Source of the DNA: Chitinophaga sp. YR627 | Lineage (GTDB): Bacteria > Bacteroidota > Bacteroidia > Chitinophagales > Chitinophagaceae | Length of the DNA: 64,000 nucleotides | NCBI RefSeq assembly: GCF_900114995.1 | Contig: NZ_FOUX01000004.1 | Span: 372,001-436,000, forward strand | Direction of reading: 5' to 3' | Shown here: positions 45,001 to 52,867 of the stretch, piece by piece | Layout: every line of letters starts with the position of its first letter | How positions within the stretch are numbered: the stretch's first letter is position 1 | Notes under the pieces: generated by a model | Databases searched by the model: none | What the model saw: only the letters and a program-made list of their open reading frames with translations | Told to the model about the DNA's origin: nothing | Made by a program: the position numbers and the translations under genes

Positions 45001-45664
45001 GAGCTTTTTGCTCTCTTTTGATACCCAGTGCCGTTACTACTACCTCATTCATTACGCTTTGATTTGGCTGCAGTGTAACTGTAATTGCAGTTTTACCACT
45101 AACAGGAATTTCCTGTGTTTTAAAACCTACATAAGATACAACCAGCACAGCATCATCCGGAACACTAATGGTGAAGGCACCATTTTCATCCGTAGCTACC
45201 CCATCGGAAGTCCCTTTTATTTTAATAGATGCACCGATCAGCGCTTCACCTGTCTGATCCAGTACTTTACCTGTAACTTTGATCGCCTTCAGCATAGCGC
45301 CTTTTGGCATGATCACGATCAGGTTATTAGATAATTCCTGGTAAGTAAAACCAGAATTATTCAGGATCAGATCCATCACTGTGGTGATCTGAGCATCTTT
45401 CACGTTAATGTCTACCTTGTTATCGTTAGGTATGTTCCTGTTACTGAACATGAAACGATAGTCGCTCTGGCTTTCAATTACAGTGAGCACTTTCTTAAAT
45501 TCCACATCACGCAGATTAAGAGTGATCTTGGTTGCAAAAGAAGCTTTTGCCAGTACATTAAGACTGGTGGCGAGCACCAATCCCAGTACTACATTCATAA
45601 GTAGCATTGGCTTTAAAAGCCCGTAAGGGATCTTTACGCCCCTGGGGCGTAGGATAGAAATCAT
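42038..45664 (-). CDS. SusC-family TonB-dependent transporter with STN signalling domain
   Basis: The 1208-aa outer-membrane protein has a long signal region (to about residue 41, VLAKASFA). An STN domain follows (about 45-115: TLNLRDVEFKKVLTVIESQS, SGFTYQELSNNLIVIMPKG). Next come a carboxypeptidase-regulatory-like domain (VTGKVLDQTGEALIGASIKI), the SusC motif NEVVVTALGIKREQKALGYA, a plug and the barrel ending YGFSLNASF. The STN domain passes the substrate signal to the FecR anti-sigma encoded just upstream, so the transporter is both importer and sensor. It is the largest gene of this PUL. Confidence 0.94.
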   Translation of the reverse strand: MISILRPRGVKIPYGLLKPMLLMNVVLGLVLATSLNVLAKASFATKITLNLRDVEFKKVLTVIESQSDYRFMFSNRNIPNDNKVDINVKDAQITTVMDLILNNSGFTYQELSNNLIVIMPKGAMLKAIKVTGKVLDQTGEALIGASIKIKGTSDGVATDENGAFTISVPDDAVLVVSYVGFKTQEIPVSGKTAITVTLQPNQSVMNEVVVTALGIKREQKALGYAVSTITSEQITAAGATNFASALYGKAAGVKITTAPGGATSAVNIQIRGVNSLNYNTQPLYVVDGVQIRNNNEKGAGGTNNTDYWADNRIRGNGILDINPADIESLTVLKGASATALYGSDAASGVVVITTKKGMKGRGLGVDLNYSHTAERVAFAPKYQNEYGSGYDRTTAGANANAAGWVPIGTDGTVRPYFRAYAQFGPKLDGQLVPWWDGSMHPYSPQPDNYNQLFQKGYNSNLNVSLSNMTEKANYRFSYTRNDYKGVQIGGDQQRNTFNLNSTIKLHNKVSLDVVSGYVNTKITNRPLQMARIFNDYAGYFGRQEDLAVVFDKYKTSKGYKYVAPENAAQNPDEAIKYPIRAYNLLDFLWKQLRNQEVEKQDRLISSVTLNIDLAKGLRFRTRLGNDFTSVNTETKEYNEKPIAFNSGGSTGSYGVAKGRYSIVYSDQLLTFARDEDKRVFGYSVSAGLQTRKETYSDQVSTTNGGLVTANWFSINNSYNIQNTSERRSGAFKYAYLGIMNLSYMNYLFLEGTARQEYSSTLPHKNNSYFYPSVNSSFVFTEAFHLPTIFSYGKVRASYGLVGNAPPPFESNVTYTQKPISTTTGSIPLLIAQSDYGNEQLKSEKKTEIEIGTEVKMLDNRLGFDISYYDSKVTDLLMRLNVAVSNGAKTRITNVGKLHSKGIEVALTATPVKGKITWNTRLNFANSTSSVEELTPGVSQIVMLFASRDALKVVAEKGQPIGNIYMYPRKRDDKGNLVITDNGLYDVDITKYEKKGNLLPKIVGGLANTITYHNLSLDFLFDYRFGGMIVATPFKYMTGAGMYESTLQYRDEAHGGLPYYLDTDGKTMIQLPSHNSISPNGPVYHDGVILDGVDKNGNKNTKMVQAGYYYLNQFNDSPTAWNEVTLSKNDYVKLREVVLGYNISKATAAKLHLQSLRLSLIGRNLLYAYRTMKNLDPEAPMGSSWLKQGIDEGSSGATRSYGFSLNASF

Positions 45665-45977
45665 AACTTAGATGTTAAGGGTGATTAAAGTCTTTCAAAT
45701 TTTTCAGGATTGTTCAAAACCTTCTTTAAGGATATTGATTCTTGGTTCGCGGGTACCGGTTAAAAACAGTGCCCGCATTATTTAGTAGTAGTCAAATTCA
45801 TTTCCCATAGACAAATTTTAGGCGTTAATACTTTGTTTCTGGTGAAATGAAAGAGCGCATACATAGGTATAATCATAGTGTTTTAACATAGGTATTGGCT
45901 TCATATAGGGTTTTCATCTCACCTTCCAATGTTTGAAAGGAATGTTTAGGCTTCTTAGTCTCGTCCCATCTTTCGGA
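45665..45977. other. Intergenic region between fecR and susC
   Basis: No gene is seen in these 313 bases. They should carry the ECF-dependent promoter of the SusC-SusD-sialidase operon. A specific promoter motif for this sigma factor cannot be read with confidence. Confidence 0.45.
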
Positions 45978-47027
45978 TCAATATATCACGATCGTCGAAT
46001 CTTCAATTTTATATGCGAAATCCTCTGTCAGGTTCAGCGCATGGAATGCTTCCGCTACTGTCTCTCCTTCCAGGATCCCCGTAAATCTGAGTTGCTTTTT
46101 GCGATCTGCATTAAAGCTGATCCTCACATTGTACCAACGTTCCATTCTCCTTGCCAGCGTCTCAAAATCTTCATCATGGAAAGTCAGCTTATTCTGTAAC
46201 CAGGAAGTTTCCATGATCATGGTATCTTTCTGGCTGAAGTAGGTCATCGTCGTTAAGGATGGCACCACATCTTTTAAAGCCACTGATTTCTTCCGGGTAG
46301 AATCGTAGTCGCTCACAACTACCTTCTGTGATGGTTTCAGTACGATCTTCTCATCCGGATTATCAGCTACCGTCACTTCAATCGCACCTCTCAGCAGTGT
46401 TGCCTCCGTAGAGGTTTCGTTTGGATAGGACTTCACATTGAATGCCGTACCTAACACCTTGATATCCATCTTGTCCGTATGAATAATAAACGGTTTCTGC
46501 GCATCGCCATGTACATCGAAGAAAGCCTCACCTGTCAGATACACTTCTCTGCTCTTCGTTGGAAAGTCTGCTGCATACTCCAGTTTACTGTCTGCATTCA
46601 GCGTAACCCTTGTACCATCATCCAGCATGAATGTGGATTTTTCCCCCCTCGAGGTGAATTTAGCCGTCAGAGGATCATGCTGTGAGCGGTAATAAAACAC
46701 GCTGGCAGTGATCAGCAACGCTACAGAAGCAGCGATGCCCGATAACCATACCAGGCGACCTTTTCCGCGTACCGGTGTCATCAGCGGTGCTATATCTTCA
46801 GTACCTGCTTCTTTCTCAAGTTCACTAATACGCATCTGCACGTTTGAAAACAGTCTTCTGTTATCGATATGATCGTGATGATTCTGGGCCCAGTACATGC
46901 GGAACAGTTCATACTGTCTTGCAGCGACAGCATCCTCACTCATGATATGTTTCAGTTCCTGGCCTTCTTCAGGTGTTGAATCACCAGCCAGGTCCTTTAT
47001 AACAATTTCAAAAAAACGTTCACTCAT
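45978..47027 (-). CDS. FecR-family anti-sigma factor
   Basis: The start at 47027 (MSERFFEIVIKDLAGDSTPE) is preferred over the open extension to 47108. The 349-aa protein has a cytoplasmic sigma-binding region (1 to about 100), one TM helix (RLVWLSGIAASVALLITASV), and a FecR domain with RGEKSTFMLDDGTRVTLNAD and YPNETSTEATLLRG. A C-terminal DUF4974/STN-like domain follows (LTFHDEDFETLARRMERWYN). It holds the sigma factor inactive until the STN-SusC reports substrate. It follows the sigma gene by about 94 bases in the same direction. Confidence 0.93.
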   Translation of the reverse strand: MSERFFEIVIKDLAGDSTPEEGQELKHIMSEDAVAARQYELFRMYWAQNHHDHIDNRRLFSNVQMRISELEKEAGTEDIAPLMTPVRGKGRLVWLSGIAASVALLITASVFYYRSQHDPLTAKFTSRGEKSTFMLDDGTRVTLNADSKLEYAADFPTKSREVYLTGEAFFDVHGDAQKPFIIHTDKMDIKVLGTAFNVKSYPNETSTEATLLRGAIEVTVADNPDEKIVLKPSQKVVVSDYDSTRKKSVALKDVVPSLTTMTYFSQKDTMIMETSWLQNKLTFHDEDFETLARRMERWYNVRISFNADRKKQLRFTGILEGETVAEAFHALNLTEDFAYKIEDSTIVIY

Positions 47028-47121
47028 TGTCCGTTGGAATAACCCTTTGCATATAAGACAACATTTAATACCTGTTATGCGTACAAGGTTTAAAATTTTT
47101 TTTAACATATAATATTAAGGG

Positions 47122-47760
47122 CTAATTACCCATAAATATCCATATCAGCAGTAAAGCCGTCACAATACTATCAATATTGTCCGGCGTCTGTTTATTTGCC
47201 TTTTTCAGATAAGGCTCCATCGCTACAGTCATTTTCTTCATAGCACGTAGCATCTGTGTATGCACCGTGCGGGGGGATATATTCAGGATCTCAGCTACTT
47301 CTTTGTATTTCATACCATTCTCCTTAATCAGGCGGAAAATGATACTGCATTGACGCGGTAAAGAAGAAATTGCCTGATCCATATGGAAAAGCAGTTCCTT
47401 CTTCTCAAGTTCCATCTCCGGAGATGCACTGTTAACCAGCTGAGCACCTCCCTCATGGTCGTCCAGATTCACCAGTTGAACACTGGAGAATCGCTTATTG
47501 TAGTTGAGCGCATGATTTTTTACAGCAATGAAAAGATAGGTTTCAGGCTTCTGAACTTCCCGCATCTTAGCCCTGTCCATCCAGCATTTTACAAAAACAT
47601 CCGACACTATTTCCTCCGCAACCTGCTGATACTGAACATACATTGTGCAAAATTTCACGAGTCTGGGGTTTAATTCATGGAAAAAAACCTCAAATGATTT
47701 AGAGTCGCTATCAACTGTGATGCGCTCCCATAGATCATTTATATTAACCTCCTTTTGCAT
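47122..47760 (-). CDS. ECF RNA polymerase sigma factor with hydrophobic C-terminal tail
   Basis: The 212-aa protein has region 2 (FCTMYVQYQQVAEEIVSDVF, then VKCWMDRAKM) and region 4 (AISSLPRQCSIIFRLIKENG, KYKEVAEILNISPRTVHTQM). It belongs to the Bacteroidota sigma-70 expansion group paired with FecR. After region 4 it continues with a linker and ends in a short hydrophobic segment (SIVTALLLIWIFMGN), which could touch the membrane; such tails occur in this group but their role is unclear. It should direct transcription of the SusC-SusD-sialidase genes downstream. Confidence 0.92.
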   Translation of the reverse strand: MQKEVNINDLWERITVDSDSKSFEVFFHELNPRLVKFCTMYVQYQQVAEEIVSDVFVKCWMDRAKMREVQKPETYLFIAVKNHALNYNKRFSSVQLVNLDDHEGGAQLVNSASPEMELEKKELLFHMDQAISSLPRQCSIIFRLIKENGMKYKEVAEILNISPRTVHTQMLRAMKKMTVAMEPYLKKANKQTPDNIDSIVTALLLIWIFMGN

Positions 47761-47900
47761 TCTAACTTTTCCTTATATTTCAGACGGCAATGTAGTAAAA
47801 GTATATGGCAAATAAAAATAATAAAACTTTCTGAATTAATTATTTATAATATATATTTCCTACCATACATTAGTAAAATCTACCTCCCGGAGACGGCAAT

Positions 47901-47930
47901 AAAAAACCCGTCCTGCTTACGCAGAACGGG
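47901..47930 (-). terminator. Terminator of the ferritin gene
   Basis: On the minus strand CCCGTTCTGC pairs with GCAGGACGGG (one mismatch, 4-nt loop) and is followed by TTTTTTATT, 24 bases after the ferritin stop codon. Confidence 0.9.
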
Positions 47931-47953
47931 CCTTCAATTAGTTGAATATCAAA

Positions 47954-48451
47954 CTACTCCTGATCCATAGTCATGATATCGCGGTCAAACAGGTATAAGC
48001 CACTCTTGTCATCACCGATCAATTCCAGCTTGTCATTACACTCACGTGCCAGACGTTCTTCCTCAATCTGCTCGTTTACATACCATTGCAGAAAATTATG
48101 GGTTGCGTAGTCCTTCTCCTGCAATGCGATATCCACCAGCTCATTGATCCCTTCACTCACCTTTACCTCATGTGCAAACAACTCTTCAAATGCCTTCTTT
48201 AAAGACACAAATGTGAGTACCGGTTGCGCAAGTGCAGGTACGATGGCGAAACCGCCCCTTTCATTGATATAATGGATCAATTTCAGCATGTGCATACGTT
48301 CCTCATCACTATGCTTGAAGAAAAATTTTGTTACGCCTTTCAGACCGGGCTGAATATCTGCCCAGCTGCCCATTGCCAGATAAGCCTGAGAAGATTGTGC
48401 TTCCATCGCTACCTGCGCATTCAGGGCTTCCTGCATTCTTTGTGACAACAT
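47954..48451 (-). CDS. Ferritin (non-haem iron storage)
   Basis: The 165-aa cytoplasmic four-helix protein is of normal bacterial ferritin length. Ferroxidase-centre residues are visible: Glu17 (QVAMEAQSSQAYLAMGSW), Glu50/Glu51 with His54 (KHSDEERMHMLKLI), and Glu in FEELFAHE and NEQIEEERLA. No haem-binding Met motif of bacterioferritin is seen. It oxidises Fe(II) and stores iron in a 24-subunit shell. It is a single gene with its own terminator. Confidence 0.93.
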   Translation of the reverse strand: MLSQRMQEALNAQVAMEAQSSQAYLAMGSWADIQPGLKGVTKFFFKHSDEERMHMLKLIHYINERGGFAIVPALAQPVLTFVSLKKAFEELFAHEVKVSEGINELVDIALQEKDYATHNFLQWYVNEQIEEERLARECNDKLELIGDDKSGLYLFDRDIMTMDQE

Positions 48452-48496
48452 ATAATTCGCTTTTTAAGTGAAGAATTGAACAGGTTAAAAATACTG

Positions 48497-48530
48497 AATT
48501 TCCTGAGCCCGTATCACGCTCAGGAAAATT
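48497..48530. repeat. Hairpin upstream of ferritin
   Basis: A 10-bp perfect stem (TTTCCTGAGC / GCTCAGGAAA) with a 9-nt loop lies about 50 bases before the ferritin start. On the minus strand ATTTTTAAC lies some 10 bases after the stem. It could end the transcript of the small gene upstream or act as a leader structure for ferritin. Confidence 0.5.
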
Positions 48531-48662
48531 TAAATGCTTCTTTTTCATGCTGTTCTCTACCCGCAACACTCCTAAAAACAGTCATTGCCGTCATCGCCCC
48601 CTCCCATCGGACAGGCACCAACGAAGTATATGCAAAAACAGTACTTCGGATGATGGCCTGAA

Positions 48663-48797
48663 CTATTTCATAAGCCAATACCCTAACGCCAGCCAACATA
48701 AACCTTTGGCAAGAAAGAAGATAAAGCCCCAGAAACCAATACGCTTTATCCACCTGATGAATTTTTCTTTGCGCTGTTGCTCCATCTTAAGCGACAT
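48663..48797 (-). CDS. Small single-pass membrane protein, 44 aa
   Basis: A short frame reads MSLKMEQQRKEKFIRWIKRI, then a hydrophobic helix (GFWGFIFFLAKGLCWLALGY) and WLMK. A basic, amphipathic N-terminus followed by one TM helix is a normal small inner-membrane protein. The fourth codon onward offers a second start (MEQQRKEK). The larger frames overlapping it on both strands look random. Its partner is unknown; it lies between the cupin and ferritin genes on the same strand. Confidence 0.65.
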   Translation of the reverse strand: MSLKMEQQRKEKFIRWIKRIGFWGFIFFLAKGLCWLALGYWLMK

Positions 48798-48929
48798 ACC
48801 TGATACTTTCTGGCAAAGCTACAAATTGTCACTACATTGTCATGAACATCGGATTACCATCTACGGAACTTTTATTACCATATCGGGAGGAACCTTCACC
48901 AACAGCAGCACCCGGTCACAAGGCATTTT

Positions 48930-49259
48930 TTATCGCACAAAATCTTCCCTGTACGGACTAAATACATCAATTAACACGCCCGGCTCCAGGCACACCGCAC
49001 CATGTACCACGTTTGGCGGTATATAATACGCATCTCCCGCCTTCAGTATCCTCTTTTCACCATCGATCGTGATCTCAAACAACCCGCTTTCCACATGTGC
49101 CATCTGTGTGTGATAATGTGAATGCAACGCACCTACCGCTCCCTGCTGAAACTCCACTTTCACCATCATCAGCTGCTCATTATAAGCCATTACCTTCCGG
49201 CGTATACCCGGGTCAGGATTTTCCCAGGGAATATCCCTGTCTTCAATAAAAACGTTCAT
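48930..49259 (-). CDS. Cupin-domain protein
   Basis: The 109-aa protein is a single small beta barrel. Cupin motif 1 is ALHSHYHTQMAHVESGLFEI, with two or three metal-binding His, and motif 2 is GDAYYIPPNVVHGAVCLEPG. Conserved-barrel cupins of this size bind a metal and often a small sugar or acid; the function here is unknown. It is cytoplasmic and has no clear operon partner, being 132 bp from the small membrane protein gene. Confidence 0.88.
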   Translation of the reverse strand: MNVFIEDRDIPWENPDPGIRRKVMAYNEQLMMVKVEFQQGAVGALHSHYHTQMAHVESGLFEITIDGEKRILKAGDAYYIPPNVVHGAVCLEPGVLIDVFSPYREDFVR

Positions 49260-49309
49260 CTGTGACTATTTTCGGATGATTAAACAGGAGACGGAAGGCC
49301 GGAAAATAC

Positions 49310-49414
49310 AATAGTCCATAGCGGTGCCGTCATCCCTGTACAGTTATCTGCTTACCAAATTAACAATTGATCGGCGAATAACTATGCAATAATTACGGTC
49401 TGCTATGGACTATT
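49310..49414. repeat. 13-bp inverted repeat bounding 105 bp
   Basis: AATAGTCCATAGC (49310-49322) and GCTATGGACTATT (49402-49414) are perfect inverted copies, 79 bp apart, with weaker pairing just inside (GCCGT/ACGGT). It has the shape of a tiny MITE or a long-loop hairpin. No clear target-site duplication is seen. Confidence 0.5.
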
Positions 49415-49475
49415 ATTATTACTGCGAATGCTGTCAGCCGTTTATGAAAGATAAAACGGCCCTGTAGCGTCGCGC

Positions 49476-50603
49476 TTATTTCAGTAATTCATTCAGGCGC
49501 TTATCCAGCTCCTCACCTCTCAGGTTCTTAGCGATGATCTTACCTTGTGGGTCCAGCAGGAAGTTCTGCGGAACTGATTTTACACCATACTGTTTAGCGA
49601 CATCATTGTCCCAGAATTTCAGGTCGGATACGTGTGTCCAGGTCAGACCATCTTTGTGGATAGCATTGATCCATGCATCATGACCGGTTGGCTGATCCAG
49701 GGATACGCTCACGATAGTGAAAGCTTTGTCTTTGTGATTGTTAAATGCGGCCACCACATATGGGTTTTCCATACGGCATGGACGGCACCAGGAAGCCCAG
49801 AAGTCAACCAGTACATATTTACCACGGAAGTCCTTCAGGTTCACCGGTTTACCCAGGGTATCGTTCTGTGTGAACAAAGGCGCTTCAGCACCAATAACGG
49901 TTGCTTTCCAGCTACCGATCAGTTTTGCCAGATCCTGACCATTTTTGGTCTTTTTCAGAGAACCATCCAGGCTGTTCAGCATAGAATCCAGCTGACCAAC
50001 TTTATCAGAAGCCTCATAAGCATACTGCTGGATCACATCCAGGCTCACCATTGATTTTGGATGCCTGGCGATGAATCCTTTATAGATATCACCCTGCTGA
50101 CCACGGATCACTGCCAGTTTCTCATCCAGGTACTGCTGGAATTCCGGACTGTTACGTTTCTGCTCATCAGCAGCCATATATTCTCCGTTCAGCGCCTGAT
50201 AAGCAGTGCTTACACTTTTCAGAGATTCCTGTAACTGTTGATTATCAGTATTTAATGGAGAGCCGCTGAAGGTTACCTTTTTCAGGGAGTCAGCGCTGTT
50301 CATAGTGATCGTACCTTTTTCCACGTAGAAAACGACCATATCTCTCATCCGTGGATCTGCCGGCGGATTAACATGTTTTAATACCATCATTGCCTGACCT
50401 GGCTCTTCTACTGACCCTTTGAACTGGAATACACCATCTTTCAGCTCAGCAGAATCCTTTACTTCAACACCACCACTACGGTATACCAGTTGCAGTTTGG
50501 CAGGTGCATTCAGGTTGCCGATCTTGCCTTTGATTGTGAAATCCCCTTTCTGGGCTAACAACACACCGGGGGACAGCAGTAAGGCTGCTAATAATTGCTT
50601 CAT
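49476..50603 (-). CDS. DUF4369-TlpA family thiol-disulfide oxidoreductase
   Basis: The 375-aa protein has a signal peptide (MKQLLAALLLSPGVLLAQ). A beta-rich DUF4369-like domain follows at about 20-125 (GDFTIKGKIGNLNAPAKLQL), then a helical linker. A thioredoxin-like TlpA domain at about 235-375 carries VDFWASWCRPCRMENPYVV and the cis-Pro motif GVKSVPQNFLLDPQGKI. It reduces or shuffles disulfides of exported proteins in the periplasm or at the outer membrane. This two-domain layout is typical of Bacteroidota. It stands alone, preceded by a long palindrome. Confidence 0.92.
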   Translation of the reverse strand: MKQLLAALLLSPGVLLAQKGDFTIKGKIGNLNAPAKLQLVYRSGGVEVKDSAELKDGVFQFKGSVEEPGQAMMVLKHVNPPADPRMRDMVVFYVEKGTITMNSADSLKKVTFSGSPLNTDNQQLQESLKSVSTAYQALNGEYMAADEQKRNSPEFQQYLDEKLAVIRGQQGDIYKGFIARHPKSMVSLDVIQQYAYEASDKVGQLDSMLNSLDGSLKKTKNGQDLAKLIGSWKATVIGAEAPLFTQNDTLGKPVNLKDFRGKYVLVDFWASWCRPCRMENPYVVAAFNNHKDKAFTIVSVSLDQPTGHDAWINAIHKDGLTWTHVSDLKFWDNDVAKQYGVKSVPQNFLLDPQGKIIAKNLRGEELDKRLNELLK

Positions 50604-50767
50604 GCTAGAATTTTGTTTGGTTTGATTTTGATTTTCACTAAAATTAGGAAATAAAAGTGAAGTAGGGCCGCTGGAAAGACCGATTCGGGATGACCGGTCA
50701 AAAGGCTGTATGAACTAAAAACCCTGTCACCTTCGATATCAACGGCTGTTCTTCGTTGTACAGCGCC

Positions 50768-50837
50768 ATTACGCCGTTATTAAGCCGCTATCTGTCCGCT
50801 CGTGAGCGAAGAAATAGCGGCGTAATAGCGGCGTAGT
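50768..50837. repeat. Long imperfect palindrome with tandem AATAGCGGCGT units
   Basis: Arms of 24 bp (50768-50791 and 50814-50837) pair at 21 of 24 positions. The loop holds a further CGCTC/GAGCG stem, giving a cruciform-like structure. The right arm contains ATAGCGGCGTA twice in tandem. No T run follows in either direction. Confidence 0.65.
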
Positions 50838-50867
50838 AACGTTTAATCGAAGAAATAATACCGGTTC

Positions 50868-52184
50868 TTATTCTATACCCAGCTCTTTCTGGATTTCTTC
50901 CAAAGACCTGCCTTTGGTCTCCGGCATCATCTTCCAGACAAACAGCAGATGTAAGAGCATCATAACACTATAGAATACAAAGGAATAGAAACCTCCCATC
51001 ACACTTCCTGACACAATGATCGGGAAGGTCCAGGAAATAATGGCAGCCATGATCCAGTGGGTAAAGCTGCCCAGTGCGCCTCCCTGGGATCGTACAGAAT
51101 TCGGGAAGATCTCGGAAATAAATACCCAGATCACTGCTCCCTGAGAGAAGCCGAAAAATGCAATATAACCGATCAGATAGATCAGTACATTTCCACCCAG
51201 ACTGGCCGGATCGCGGAAAGCATAGGCTGTCAGTCCCAGGAAAACGATCATCCCTACAGAACCGATCAGCAACAGGGTCTTACGACCAAATTTATCAATC
51301 ACCGTCATCGCCAGCAGGGTACACATAAGATTGGCCGCTCCTATATATACCGGCTGCAGATAAGCCTGCTCTTTACTGAAACCTGCCAGTTCGAAAATAC
51401 GGGGCGCATAATACAGGATCGCATTGATACCCGACAACTGGTTGAACATTGCCAGCAATACCGCATAAATGATTGGTTTTGCATAACGTTTCTGGAACAG
51501 GTTCTCCTGGTGGGTCTTTACAGATTCCCGGATCGCCTGAATAGCCTTATCGACATTTTGTTCCTGTAAACGCTGCAGGATAGGTACCGCTTCCGATTCC
51601 CTGTTATTCAGGATCAGCCAGCGCGGACTCTCAGGAATCGTACGCAGCAGAATACCAAACAAGACCGCCGGTACCACCATGATACCCAGCATCCAGCGCC
51701 AGGAATCATCCCCCATACCGACAAACAGGAAGTTGGTCAGATAAGCGATAAAGATCCCAGCTACGATATTCAGTTGGAAAGAACCCGCCAGACGACCACG
51801 TAAATGTGCCGGCGATATCTCCGAAATGTACATCGGTCCGACTACCGAAGAAGCCCCTACGGCCACACCGGCAGAAAAACGGAATAACACAAACAACAGC
51901 CAGGCCGAAATCGAAGCACAGCCAATAGCCGAAATAATATACAGACCCGCAATCACCAGCAGTACCTTTTTACGGCCATGGATACGGGCAGGTACGCCCA
52001 CTACCAGTGAACCTAATACAGTACCGATCAGGCTCGAAGCCACTGTAAAGCCCAGCCAGAAAGGACTGAGCGACCATAATTCCATAATCGTTTTCTCTGC
52101 GCCGGATATAACCGCCGTTTCAAAGCCAAACAGGAACCCGCCAAGGGCAGCGATTAACGCTATTCTAACAGGATAAGACAACAT
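50868..52184 (-). CDS. Sugar-porter MFS transporter
   Basis: The 438-aa inner-membrane protein has 12 helices. It carries sugar-porter family signatures: ARIHGRKKVLLV after helix 2, PESPRWLILNNRES before the central loop, DKFGRKTLLLIG in the second half, and PETKGRSLEEIQKELG at the C-terminus. QLSGINAILYYAPRIFE in helix 7 matches the sugar-binding QLS motif. It is a proton or facilitated importer of a monosaccharide such as xylose or glucose; the exact sugar is not readable. It starts close to the conserved core, and no enzyme or regulator gene is attached. Confidence 0.92.
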   Translation of the reverse strand: MLSYPVRIALIAALGGFLFGFETAVISGAEKTIMELWSLSPFWLGFTVASSLIGTVLGSLVVGVPARIHGRKKVLLVIAGLYIISAIGCASISAWLLFVLFRFSAGVAVGASSVVGPMYISEISPAHLRGRLAGSFQLNIVAGIFIAYLTNFLFVGMGDDSWRWMLGIMVVPAVLFGILLRTIPESPRWLILNNRESEAVPILQRLQEQNVDKAIQAIRESVKTHQENLFQKRYAKPIIYAVLLAMFNQLSGINAILYYAPRIFELAGFSKEQAYLQPVYIGAANLMCTLLAMTVIDKFGRKTLLLIGSVGMIVFLGLTAYAFRDPASLGGNVLIYLIGYIAFFGFSQGAVIWVFISEIFPNSVRSQGGALGSFTHWIMAAIISWTFPIIVSGSVMGGFYSFVFYSVMMLLHLLFVWKMMPETKGRSLEEIQKELGIE

Positions 52185-52357
52185 GTGCGTAGTTTATTGT
52201 GATTTTTTGTGGAGCCGTGGATTTCATCATAACGTTTTGTCTAAACAGGGAAAAAAAGTAAACATAAAAAACGGTAAAAACAACCTTTCGGAGGTTTAAT
52301 CAGAATATTCTACATTTACCCTATATCTATCACCTCATGAAAAAAGAATTTGATGCC

Positions 52358-52380
52358 TTGTAACACCAATTGTGTTACAA
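52358..52380. promoter_or_regulatory. Perfect 9-bp inverted repeat abutting a start codon
   Basis: TTGTAACAC-caatt-GTGTTACAA ends directly before the ATG at 52381. It could be an operator, or an RNA hairpin masking the start. The stop of an 8-codon leader frame (MKKEFDAL, 52337-52363) lies within it. Confidence 0.5.
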
Positions 52381-52704
52381 ATGAACAAGTCACAAAGAAA
52401 TCTCAGAAACATTCTGAAAACGACTGACCATCGTGGAACCTATAACCGTGCCAGCAAGAATCTCTATGCGGAATGTCCCCTTTGCAGATGGCATGCCTCA
52501 TTCTGGAGATGCTGCTTTAATCAGTCTCTCGCTAAAATGACTTACAGCGATGACCTTGATGGTACACCATACAAGTTAAGGTTCATGGATCATTACAACT
52601 GGAAACTCGTCTCTAAAAACAAAAAACAGTGGATGAGAAAAAACATGAGGGCACGTTACAGGCGTTATGACGATGGATGTGTACGTATTACTTTCGGCTT
52701 TTAA
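52381..52704 (+). CDS. Hypothetical basic protein with Cys cluster, 107 aa
   Basis: The product is not recognised. The ATG at 52381 (MNKSQRNLRNILKTTDHRGT) is chosen; a GTG at 52372 would add three residues. The protein is basic, with a cysteine cluster ECPLCRWHASFWRCC (CxxC plus CC) that could bind zinc, and a Lys/Arg-rich second half (KKQWMRKNMRARYRRYDDG). That combination suggests nucleic-acid binding, but this is inference. No signal peptide is present. It is a single gene whose start is covered by a perfect inverted repeat, with a short GC hairpin and T run shortly after the stop (ACCGTGAGG / CCTCACGGT TTTTA). Confidence 0.6.
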   Translation: MNKSQRNLRNILKTTDHRGTYNRASKNLYAECPLCRWHASFWRCCFNQSLAKMTYSDDLDGTPYKLRFMDHYNWKLVSKNKKQWMRKNMRARYRRYDDGCVRITFGF

Positions 52705-52710
52705 TTACTT

Positions 52711-52741
52711 AACCGTGAGGAAGTTTCCTCACGGTTTTTAT
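52711..52741 (+). terminator. Terminator of the 107-aa hypothetical gene
   Basis: AACCGTGAGG pairs with CCTCACGGTT around AAGTTT and is followed by TTTATTTT. It begins six bases after the stop codon. Confidence 0.8.
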
Positions 52742-52867
52742 TTTCCCTGATATTTGAAATTCATATACCCCTGATTTGATATTGCTATAAACCACCCGCC
52801 TGCCCTGCCGCACCTTTGTATTGTCAACAACAAATACACTCCTCCGTAATAACAAACAACACGCATC

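Noticed and set aside
48547..49026. 159-codon + strand frame across ferritin upstream, small-protein and cupin regions
   Set aside because: It is antisense to a clear cupin gene and to the 44-aa membrane protein, and is rich in His, Ser and Thr as shadow frames are.
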